In this document: positions 24,001 through 31,408 of the stretch, piece by piece
Numbering within the stretch: the stretch's first letter is position 1
How the letters are laid out: each line of letters begins with the position of its first letter
Assembly (NCBI GenBank): GCA_034928535.1
Contig: JAYFOV010000004.1
Location: forward strand, 1-64,000
Source of the DNA: CAXXOK01 sp001604115
Lineage (GTDB): Bacteria > Bacillota > Clostridia > Christensenellales > Aristaeellaceae
Direction: 5' to 3'
Length of the DNA: 64,000 nucleotides
Made by a program: the position numbers and the translations under genes
The notes under the pieces: generated by a model
What the model saw: only the letters and a program-made list of their open reading frames with translations
Told to the model about the DNA's origin: nothing
Database searches by the model: none

Positions 24001-25727
24001 TCAAACGACTTGCCCAAAGTTTGCGTGAATACCGCAAACAAACCATTCTTACCCCCTTTTATGTGAGCCTGGAGGTGATCATCGATGTGGTGATCCCCCT
24101 GCTGATGGCCAGCTTGATTGACGAAGGCATCGGCAAAGGCAACATGGCCGCCATCTGGCAGTACGGCGCCTGGTTGGTGCTCTGCTGCTTGCTCTCACTT
24201 TTATTTGGTGCCCTGGCCGGTCGTACGGCAGCCGTCGCGTCCGCCGGGTATGCCCACAATCTGCGACAGGATCTCTATCACAATGTGCAATCCTTCTCGT
24301 TTCTCAACATTGATCGCTTTTCTACCGCCAGCCTGGTCACACGGCTGACCACGGATGTGACCAACGTGCAAAACGCATTCCAGATCATGGTGCGCATTGC
24401 GGTTCGCTCCCCCATGATGCTGGTATTCGCGCTGGTGATGGCCTTCCGCGTGAATGCGCAAATGGCGCTCATTTTTCTGGGCACCATCCCGGTGCTGGGC
24501 ATCGGCATGTTCATCATCATCCGCAAAGCGCATCCTGTGTTTGAGCGCGTGTTCAAAACCTATGATCGCCTCAATAAAGTGGTGCAGGAAAACGTGCGCG
24601 GCATCCGGGTGGTCAAAAGCTTTGTGCGGGAAGATCACGAAACCGGGAAGTTCAAGGAAGTGTCCCAGAGCATCTTCAAGGATTTCAGCCTTGCAGAGCG
24701 CATCCTGGCCTTTGCCATGCCGCTGATGCAGTTCACGATGTATGTGATCATCCTGCTGCTCAGCTGGTTTGGCGCAAAGATGATCGTCGGCAGCGCGCTG
24801 ACCACCGGGCAGTTGATGAGCCTGCTCACCTATGCATTTCAGATGCTCATGAGCCTGATGATGCTGTCCATGGTTTTTGTGATGATGACCATTTCCCGCG
24901 CCAGCGCGGAGCGCATCACGGAAGTGCTGGCGGAGCAGACGGATATTACCAGCGTCCCCGGTGGCGTAGCCGGCGTTGAGGATGGCTCCCTGCGCTTTGA
25001 GCATGTGGATTTCCGCTACAGCAAGGATGCCGAGCAGTTGTGCCTGAAAGATATCGATCTGACCATCCCCTCCGGGGCGGTGGTAGGCATCCTGGGTGAG
25101 ACCGGCAGCGGCAAATCCACCCTGATGCAGCTGATTCCCCGCCTGTATGACGCGACGCAGGGCACCGTCTATGTGGGCGGCGTAAACGTCAAGGACTATG
25201 ATCTGACTGCCTTGCGCGATGCCGTGTCCATGGTGCTGCAAAAAAACGAACTTTTCAGCGGCACCATCAAGGACAACCTGCGTTGGGGCAATGAAAACGC
25301 GACGGACGAGCAGTTGATCCACGCCTGCGAGCTTGCGCAGGCAGATGGCTTCATCCGCCAGTTCCCCGATGGGTATGATACGGTGATCGAGCAAGGCGGT
25401 GCAAACGTATCCGGCGGGCAAAAGCAACGCCTGTGCATCGCGCGCGCGCTGCTCAAAAACCCCAAAATCCTGATCCTGGATGATTCCACCAGCGCAGTGG
25501 ATACCGCGACCGATTCGCTCATCCGCAAAGCATTCCGGGAGGAAATCCCCCATACCACCAAGCTGATCGTGGCGCAACGCGTTGCTTCGGTGCAGGATGC
25601 GGATATGATCGTCGTGATGGAAGGCGGGCGCATTGCCGCCGTCGGCACACATGCCAGCCTGCTGCAGTCCAGCGCCATCTATCAAGAAGTGTATGAATCC
25701 CAAACGAAAGGGGGCGAGCATCCATGA
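23997..25727 (+). CDS. ABC exporter half-transporter, degenerate-site subunit
   Basis: A 576-residue protein with an N-terminal six-helix type IV exporter domain and a C-terminal nucleotide-binding domain. Walker A is GETGSGKST near residue 367, the signature NVSGGQKQR is intact, and Walker B reads ILILDDSTSAVD. The usual catalytic Glu after Walker B is Asp here, as in the non-canonical subunits of heterodimeric exporters such as TM287/288 and BmrCD. ATGA overlap couples it to marR. It should pair with the next gene product to export drugs, lipids or peptides. Confidence 0.9.
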   Translation: MIKRLAQSLREYRKQTILTPFYVSLEVIIDVVIPLLMASLIDEGIGKGNMAAIWQYGAWLVLCCLLSLLFGALAGRTAAVASAGYAHNLRQDLYHNVQSFSFLNIDRFSTASLVTRLTTDVTNVQNAFQIMVRIAVRSPMMLVFALVMAFRVNAQMALIFLGTIPVLGIGMFIIIRKAHPVFERVFKTYDRLNKVVQENVRGIRVVKSFVREDHETGKFKEVSQSIFKDFSLAERILAFAMPLMQFTMYVIILLLSWFGAKMIVGSALTTGQLMSLLTYAFQMLMSLMMLSMVFVMMTISRASAERITEVLAEQTDITSVPGGVAGVEDGSLRFEHVDFRYSKDAEQLCLKDIDLTIPSGAVVGILGETGSGKSTLMQLIPRLYDATQGTVYVGGVNVKDYDLTALRDAVSMVLQKNELFSGTIKDNLRWGNENATDEQLIHACELAQADGFIRQFPDGYDTVIEQGGANVSGGQKQRLCIARALLKNPKILILDDSTSAVDTATDSLIRKAFREEIPHTTKLIVAQRVASVQDADMIVVMEGGRIAAVGTHASLLQSSAIYQEVYESQTKGGEHP

Positions 25728-27631
25728 TGCGAGGCCCAATGCGCGGCGGCCATGGCGGCCCTATGGGGCAGCGGCCAAAGCTGAACAAAGGCGTGATCAA
25801 ACGCCTGCTTTCCTACCTTTCTCCCTTCAAGTGGCGGCTGGCGCTGGTGTTTGTGTGCATCCTCATCAGCGCGGTAACAGGCGCTGTGGGCGCCATGTTT
25901 TTACAGCGCCTGATCGATGATTACATCACACCCATGCTCCTGATTCCCAACCCGGTGTTTGACGGCTTGCTGCGCGCCATTTTCATGATGGCAGTCGTAT
26001 ATGTAGCCGGCGCCGTGGCCGGGTTCCTGAGCAACTACCTGATGGTGGCCGTGGGGCAAAACACCCTCAAGAATATCCGCGACGAGCTGTTTGCCCACAT
26101 GCAGCACCTGCCGGTCAAGTATTTTGATACCCACCCCTTTGGCGATGTGATGAGCCACTTTACCAACGATACCGATACGCTGCGTCAAATGATCAGCCAG
26201 AGCTTGCCGCAAACCGTATCCGCGCTGATTTCTGTTTCCACCGTCTTTGTGGCCATGTGCATGACCAACCTGATCCTGACCGCGTTTGTGGTGCTGACAG
26301 TGTTGCTGATGATGCTGCTGGCTGCCAAGATCGGCGGCAAAAGCGGCAAGTATTTTGTGCAGCAACAAAAAACCATTGGCAACCTGAACGGCTACATTGA
26401 GGAGATGATCAACGGCCAAAAGGTAGTCAAGGTTTTCAATCACGAGGAAAAGGCCATCGAAGGCTTTGAAACCCGCAATGCCGAGCTGCTGGACAGCGCA
26501 ACCAAGGCCAATACCTTTGCCAACATTCTTATGCCCATCATGGGCAACCTTGGCAATCTGCAGTACGCGCTGATGGCCGTGCTGGGCGGCGTGCTGGCCA
26601 TCGGCGGTGTGGGCGGGCTCACGTTGGGCGGCATTGCGGCCTTCCTGCAGCTGAGCCGCAGCTTTACCATGCCCCTCACGCAAATCAGCCAGCAGCTGAA
26701 CGCCGTGATCATGGCGCTGGCGGGCGCTGGGCGTATTTTTGCCCTGATGGACGAGCCCGCCGAGGTGGATGATGGTTATGTGACGCTGGTCAATGCCAAG
26801 CTGGATAGCCGCGGCGCGCTGGTCGAAACCGGCGAGCACACCGGCATCTGGGCATGGAAGCACCCCCATAGCGACGGAACCACCACCTACGAGCGCCTGA
26901 TGGGCGATGTCGTCCTGCAGGATGTGGATTTTGGCTACGAGGAAGGCAAGCTGGTGCTCAACGACATCAGCATCTACGCCAAGCCCGGTCAGAAGGTCGC
27001 CTTTGTCGGCTCCACCGGCGCAGGCAAAACCACCATCACCAACCTCATCAACCGCTTCTACAGCATTGCGGATGGCAAGATCCGTTATGACGGCATCAAC
27101 ATCAACAAAATCAAGAAAGACGATTTGCGCCATAGCCTTGGTGTGGTGCTGCAAGATGTGAACCTGTTCACCGGCACCGTGATGGAAAACATCCGCTATG
27201 GCAAGCTGACCGCTACAGACGCGGAGTGCATCGCCGCCGCCAAGCGCGCCAATGCAGACACCTTTATCCGCATGTTGCCCAACGGCTACGAAACCGTGCT
27301 CACAGGGGATGGCAGCGGCCTGAGTCAAGGCCAGCGGCAGCTGATCAGCATCGCGCGCGCCGCCGTGGCAGACCCGCCTGTGATGATCCTGGACGAGGCC
27401 ACAAGCTCCATCGACACCCGTACCGAAGCCATCGTGCAAAAAGGCATGGATGCCCTGATGCAAGGACGCACCGTGTTTGTGATCGCGCACCGGCTTTCCA
27501 CCGTGCGCAATGCGGATGTGATCATGGTGTTGGAGCAGGGACGCATCATCGAGCGCGGCACGCATGACGAGCTGCTCGCGCAAAAGGGCAAGTATTACCA
27601 GCTGTATACCGGTGCTTTTGAACTGGAGTAA
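25724..27631 (+). CDS. ABC exporter half-transporter, canonical subunit
   Basis: The 635-residue partner of the upstream subunit, with a four-base ATGA overlap. It has a Gly/Arg/Met-rich start, six membrane helices, Walker A GSTGAGKTT near residue 429, LSQGQ signature, and Walker B VMILDEATSSIDT with the catalytic Glu. An extra ~35-residue insertion before the nucleotide-binding domain (TGIWAWKHPHSDGTTTYE) is common to one branch of these exporters. Together with the MarR regulator this is an inducible multidrug-type efflux operon; the inducer and substrate are unknown. Confidence 0.9.
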   Translation: MMRGPMRGGHGGPMGQRPKLNKGVIKRLLSYLSPFKWRLALVFVCILISAVTGAVGAMFLQRLIDDYITPMLLIPNPVFDGLLRAIFMMAVVYVAGAVAGFLSNYLMVAVGQNTLKNIRDELFAHMQHLPVKYFDTHPFGDVMSHFTNDTDTLRQMISQSLPQTVSALISVSTVFVAMCMTNLILTAFVVLTVLLMMLLAAKIGGKSGKYFVQQQKTIGNLNGYIEEMINGQKVVKVFNHEEKAIEGFETRNAELLDSATKANTFANILMPIMGNLGNLQYALMAVLGGVLAIGGVGGLTLGGIAAFLQLSRSFTMPLTQISQQLNAVIMALAGAGRIFALMDEPAEVDDGYVTLVNAKLDSRGALVETGEHTGIWAWKHPHSDGTTTYERLMGDVVLQDVDFGYEEGKLVLNDISIYAKPGQKVAFVGSTGAGKTTITNLINRFYSIADGKIRYDGININKIKKDDLRHSLGVVLQDVNLFTGTVMENIRYGKLTATDAECIAAAKRANADTFIRMLPNGYETVLTGDGSGLSQGQRQLISIARAAVADPPVMILDEATSSIDTRTEAIVQKGMDALMQGRTVFVIAHRLSTVRNADVIMVLEQGRIIERGTHDELLAQKGKYYQLYTGAFELE

Positions 27632-27643
27632 AGCCCGGCTGCT

Positions 27644-27682
27644 ACCCAGGCGAACCGCGCCATGCGGATCGCCTGGGTTTTT
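27644..27682 (+). terminator. Terminator of the marR-ABC operon
   Basis: ACCCAGGCGA (27644-27653) pairs with 27669-27678, with an inner CCGC/GCGG pair, followed by a T run (27678-27682). Confidence 0.88.
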
Positions 27683-28230
27683 CGTACACCGCCGCAGCGA
27701 AACATCATCCGGGGCAAAACCTCTAGGTGGGCATGGGGCGTCAAAACCTTGCGCAGCAGCCCCGGGTATAAGCGCGGACAGCAAACGTTCAGGCCATGGT
27801 TAAAAAGCAGCCTGCGGCCATTGGGTTTGGGCTGCCTGCCGTGAATTGCATGCGCTGGCCGCCTCACGGAGGCAAGGCATTGTGCGCCGGCATTCCCGGC
27901 GCTGCGGCGCGGCTGCCCGTCCCAAGAGGAGCTCCTACGGCCTATGGTGCCGCAGCGTGATGAGGTGAAAGTTTCCAAGGAGCCGTTTCAAGTTTTGCTT
28001 TTTTGTGCAAACTATGGTATACTGGGATTTCCGTGCGATTCCCGCAGGGTAGGGTACGGCAGCAGGCATCGGTGGCACATGCGCACGCGCAACATGCCAT
28101 GGCCAGCCATATCCGCAAAGTACAGCGCCGCAACACCAGTAGCGGCTCGCAGGGCAAATGAGGCAAAGCCGCGCCCTGCGAATCATTCCATACCCGATGC
28201 GTGGAATGTGACCATGGAAAGGAAGGACTC
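27683..28230 (+). promoter_or_regulatory. Intergenic region with promoter and long 5' UTR of the RNA helicase gene
   Basis: No gene is supported. A promoter is present at 27995-28023: TTGCTT, 17 bp, TATACT, preceded by TGG (extended -10). It leaves a 5' UTR of about 200 bases before the helicase start. Long leaders are common on DEAD-box helicase genes and often mediate cold or autogenous control, but I see no specific motif. Confidence 0.6.
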
Positions 28231-29775
28231 ATGAAGTTTACCGAAATGCCCCTGATCGCGCCCATCCTGAAAGCAACGCGTGAGGCGGGCTATGACGAAC
28301 CGACCCCCATCCAGCGGGAGACCATCCCGTTTGTGTTGGAGGGCAACGACGTGCTGGGTTGCGCGCAAACCGGCACCGGCAAGACTGCCGCTTTTGCATT
28401 GCCCATCCTGCAACGGCTTTTTACCGAGAAGCAGGAAGGCAGCCGCAAGCCGCGCGCCCTTGTATTGACCCCCACCCGGGAGCTGGCCATCCAGATCCAG
28501 GAGAATTTTGCGCTCTACGGCAAACACCTGCCGCTCAAGAGCTGTGTGATTTTCGGCGGCGTGAACCAGTCCGGGCAGGTGGATCAGCTCCGCCGCGGCG
28601 TGCAGGTGATCATCGCCACCCCCGGCAGGCTCAACGACCTGATCGGGCAAGGCCACATTAAGCTGGACGCGATCGAAATCTTTGTGCTGGACGAGGCCGA
28701 CCGCATGCTGGACATGGGCTTCATATATGATGTGAAGCGCGTGATCGCGCAGTTGCCCGCCAAACGCCAGACGCTGTTTTTCTCCGCCACCATGCCGGGC
28801 GAGGTGGAAAAGCTGGCCATGAGCATCCTCAGCAGCCCCAAGAGCGTCAAGGTGGATCCTGTGAGCAGCACGGTTGATACCATCCGCCAAACGCTGTTTA
28901 TGGTAGATAAACTCAACAAGAAGTTCCTGCTGGCTGATCTGCTGAAAAAGCCCAACGTCGAAAATGCCCTCGTGTTCACCCGCACCAAGCACGGCGCCGA
29001 CCGCGTTGTGCGCGAGCTGGAACGCATGGGCGTGCGCTCCATGGCCATCCATGGCGATAAAAGCCAGAGCGCCCGTCAGGCTGCCCTGGGGCAGTTCAAA
29101 AACGGCGATCTGAAAGTGCTCATCGCCACGGATATTGCAGCACGCGGCATTGATGTGGTGGGGCTTTCCCATGTGATCAACTACGATCTGCCCAATGAGC
29201 CGGAGGCATACGTGCATCGCATTGGACGCACCGGCCGCGCCGGGCTGGAAGGCGACGCCATCAGCTTTTGCTGCATCGACGAGATGAAGTGCCTTGCAGG
29301 GATTGAAAAACTCATCGGCAAGCGTATCCCCCGCGAAGAAAGCGCCTGGCCGATGCAAGTCTTTACCGAAACCGTGAAGGAAGCGCGCCCGCCGCGCCCC
29401 GAGCGTGTGACCCGGGTGAATATGCGCGGCGAAGCCATTGCTGAGCGTAGCCCTGCCTCCATGGGACGCCCCGGCATGCGACGCGGCAATGATACCCGGA
29501 GCAGCGCATCGGCTTGGCAAAACCGCTCTGCCGCAGTGCCGCAGGCCTCCGGCTGGAATAGCGCGCCCCAACGCAGCGCCGCGCAACCCGTGCGCACGCA
29601 AGCAGCCAGTGCCGCAGCCCCGCAGCGGGTGCAGCCTGCCCTGCCGCGCCAGGAAAGCGTGCACGCACGCCCCGAGCGCCGCGATGTGCGCCCGGATCAG
29701 CGCAACAGTTACAGCTCCGGCGAGCGTAGCCAGCGTGTGAGCCAACCGCGCGCACGCAAGTACGAGTCCCGCTAA
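28231..29775 (+). CDS. DEAD-box ATP-dependent RNA helicase
   Basis: A 514-residue helicase. The Q motif (GYDEPTPIQ), motif I AQTGTGKTAAF, PTRELAIQ, TPGRL, the DEAD box VLDEADRMLDMGF, motif III SAT, and motif VI HRIGRTGRAG are all present. Residues after ~385 form a basic, Arg/Gln/Ala/Pro-rich low-complexity tail like those that bind RNA in CshA- or RhlE-type helicases. The ATG at 28231 follows GGAAGGA. Likely role: ribosome assembly or mRNA turnover. It is monocistronic. Confidence 0.92.
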   Translation: MKFTEMPLIAPILKATREAGYDEPTPIQRETIPFVLEGNDVLGCAQTGTGKTAAFALPILQRLFTEKQEGSRKPRALVLTPTRELAIQIQENFALYGKHLPLKSCVIFGGVNQSGQVDQLRRGVQVIIATPGRLNDLIGQGHIKLDAIEIFVLDEADRMLDMGFIYDVKRVIAQLPAKRQTLFFSATMPGEVEKLAMSILSSPKSVKVDPVSSTVDTIRQTLFMVDKLNKKFLLADLLKKPNVENALVFTRTKHGADRVVRELERMGVRSMAIHGDKSQSARQAALGQFKNGDLKVLIATDIAARGIDVVGLSHVINYDLPNEPEAYVHRIGRTGRAGLEGDAISFCCIDEMKCLAGIEKLIGKRIPREESAWPMQVFTETVKEARPPRPERVTRVNMRGEAIAERSPASMGRPGMRRGNDTRSSASAWQNRSAAVPQASGWNSAPQRSAAQPVRTQAASAAAPQRVQPALPRQESVHARPERRDVRPDQRNSYSSGERSQRVSQPRARKYESR

Positions 29776-29784
29776 CCTATCACG

Positions 29785-30107
29785 CCAAAGGGCTCTCCCT
29801 TGGAAGCCTGATATGACTTTGGGCTTTGACTCATCTTCTTGAACAGGCACAGGGGTGCTCCGCGAGGCGGAGCGCCCCTGTTTTGTGATCCAGGAATCTT
29901 GCCAAGTGCCACAGCCACTGGCTGCATCGCCCTGCGGGGTTTGCACACTTTCGGGGATACACGTCAAGAAAGAGTCAAGATAGCACCTTGGGTCTCATTC
30001 AAGCCCATCCAAGGGCATCTCCCTTTGGAAACCAGACCGGGTTATTCCCTTGGCCATTTTTTATGATAACCACAGGGGCGCTCCGCGATGCGGAACGCCC
30101 CTGTGCC
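29785..30107. repeat. Duplicated ~100-bp two-hairpin element
   Basis: Unit 1 (29785-29884) and unit 2 (30009-30107) share the same architecture: a short CCAA-GGG/CCC-TTGG hairpin, a ~40-base spacer, then a GC-rich hairpin beginning CACAGGGG and ending CCCCTGT. The first large stem is 15 bp (849-863 with 867-881, one G-U) and has TTTT after it, so it serves as the helicase terminator. The second (30071-30105) has one mismatch and no T run. The hairpin stems are nearly identical between units, whereas spacers differ. The rest of 29885-30301 contains no gene. Confidence 0.65.
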
Positions 30108-30301
30108 TGCTAAAGAACTGCCGCAATGACACCGGCCGGGTTGCACTGCCGGTTCCTTGTTTGCCGCTGCGCGATTTGTCATGGAATCGTTAAGGGGAGT
30201 GGCCGCAACCGCCAAAGGATTTTTTCCCTTGGCTTTCTGGCAAAGAAGCTCCCCTGATTTGGCTTCACAGACGGCCTGAAACAAGCATGGATGCGTGAGC
30301 G

Positions 30302-31246
30302 TTACATCCGCCGTTCAAACACCCTGAGTTTTGCACTGCGGGCGCGCGGATTGGCAGCCACTTCCTCCGCGCTTGGTTGGATCGCTCCGCCGCCGAGCAC
30401 CTTGCCGGCCGTCACCTTTCCGCAGGTGCAGATCGGCGCTTTGGGCGGGCACACGCAAGGGTTCATCAGCCTGCGGAAGGTGTTTTTCACGATCCGGTCT
30501 TCCAACGAATGAAAGGTGATCACCAGCAGCCTTCCTTGATCCGCCAGCAGGGAAACCAGCATCTCCAGCGCTTTTTCCAACGGCGCCAGCTCATCGTTGA
30601 GCGCGATGCGCACAGCCTGGAACGTTCTGCGGGCGGGGTGCCCTTCATCCTTGCGGCGCACCGCCTTGGGGATGGCGGCATCCACCACGCGCACCAGATC
30701 CTGCGTAGTCAGGATGGGGCTTTCCCGCCGTTTCTCGTCAAATACCTGCGCAATGCGCGCTGCCCATTTTTCCTCGCCATACTCCGTGAGGATGCGCCGG
30801 AACTCGGCAGGGGAGATGCCCGCCAGATAGTCCGCCGCCGTTTGCCCGCTGCTGGCGTCCATACGCATGTCCAGCGGTGCATCCTCATGGTAGCTGAAAC
30901 CACGCTGGGCGTTGTCCAGCTGGTAACTGCTTACGCCAAGGTCGATCAGTGCGCCATCCAGCGGCGGCGCGCCCACTTCCTGCAGCAGCGCCTTTGCGTC
31001 ATGAAAATTTCCATGCAGCGCCATAAAGCCGGGGTAAGGACGTAGGCGCTCGCTCGCCGCGCGAATGGCCTCCGTGTCCCGGTCAATGCCATAGAGCTGC
31101 GCCTGCCCACCGGCAGCTTGCAGGATGCCCTCGCTGTGCCCGCCGCCGCCCAGAGTACCATCCAGGTACACGCCGCCCGCGCGGGGCTGCATCCAGGCCA
31201 TGACCTCGGCATACAACACCGGAAGGTGGTAAAATTCCTGTGCCAT
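30302..31246 (-). CDS. rsmH: 16S rRNA (cytosine-1402 N4)-methyltransferase RsmH
   Basis: Methylates N4 of C1402 in 16S rRNA. The sequence has FYHLPVLYAEVM at the start, the SAM site LDGTLGGGGHSEGIL, DLGVSSYQLDNAQRGFSY, and the C-terminal ITFHSLEDRIVKN. The region CVCPPKAPICTCGK is typical. Length is 314 aa from the ATG at 31246; a GTG 33 bases upstream is also possible, because GGAAAG lies immediately against the ATG. Usually rsmH sits in the mraZ-ftsL-pbp division cluster. Here it stands alone, downstream of valS on the same strand with a 160-base gap on its upstream side. Confidence 0.93.
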   Translation of the reverse strand: MAQEFYHLPVLYAEVMAWMQPRAGGVYLDGTLGGGGHSEGILQAAGGQAQLYGIDRDTEAIRAASERLRPYPGFMALHGNFHDAKALLQEVGAPPLDGALIDLGVSSYQLDNAQRGFSYHEDAPLDMRMDASSGQTAADYLAGISPAEFRRILTEYGEEKWAARIAQVFDEKRRESPILTTQDLVRVVDAAIPKAVRRKDEGHPARRTFQAVRIALNDELAPLEKALEMLVSLLADQGRLLVITFHSLEDRIVKNTFRRLMNPCVCPPKAPICTCGKVTAGKVLGGGAIQPSAEEVAANPRARSAKLRVFERRM

Positions 31247-31408
31247 CTTTCCAGCGGGAAACCCAGCCGCGGCCTGCACCGTGCGTTGTCACGCGTGCTG
31301 GCCATGGCGGCGCTCCCCCGTCCTTTCCCATGATACCGCGCCGGGCAGGTTTGCTTCCGCGGCGCGGCCTTGTTTGATCATCGTCCGCCTGGTCGTGAAT
31401 CCATTGCC

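Noticed and set aside
24201..25739. Long minus-strand ORF opposite the ABC exporter
   Set aside because: Its sequence is His/Gln-rich antisense of the ABC gene, with no start signals; a GC-content shadow.
25901..27784. 627-residue minus-strand ORF
   Set aside because: Shadow of the second ABC subunit; the plus-strand protein has all family motifs.
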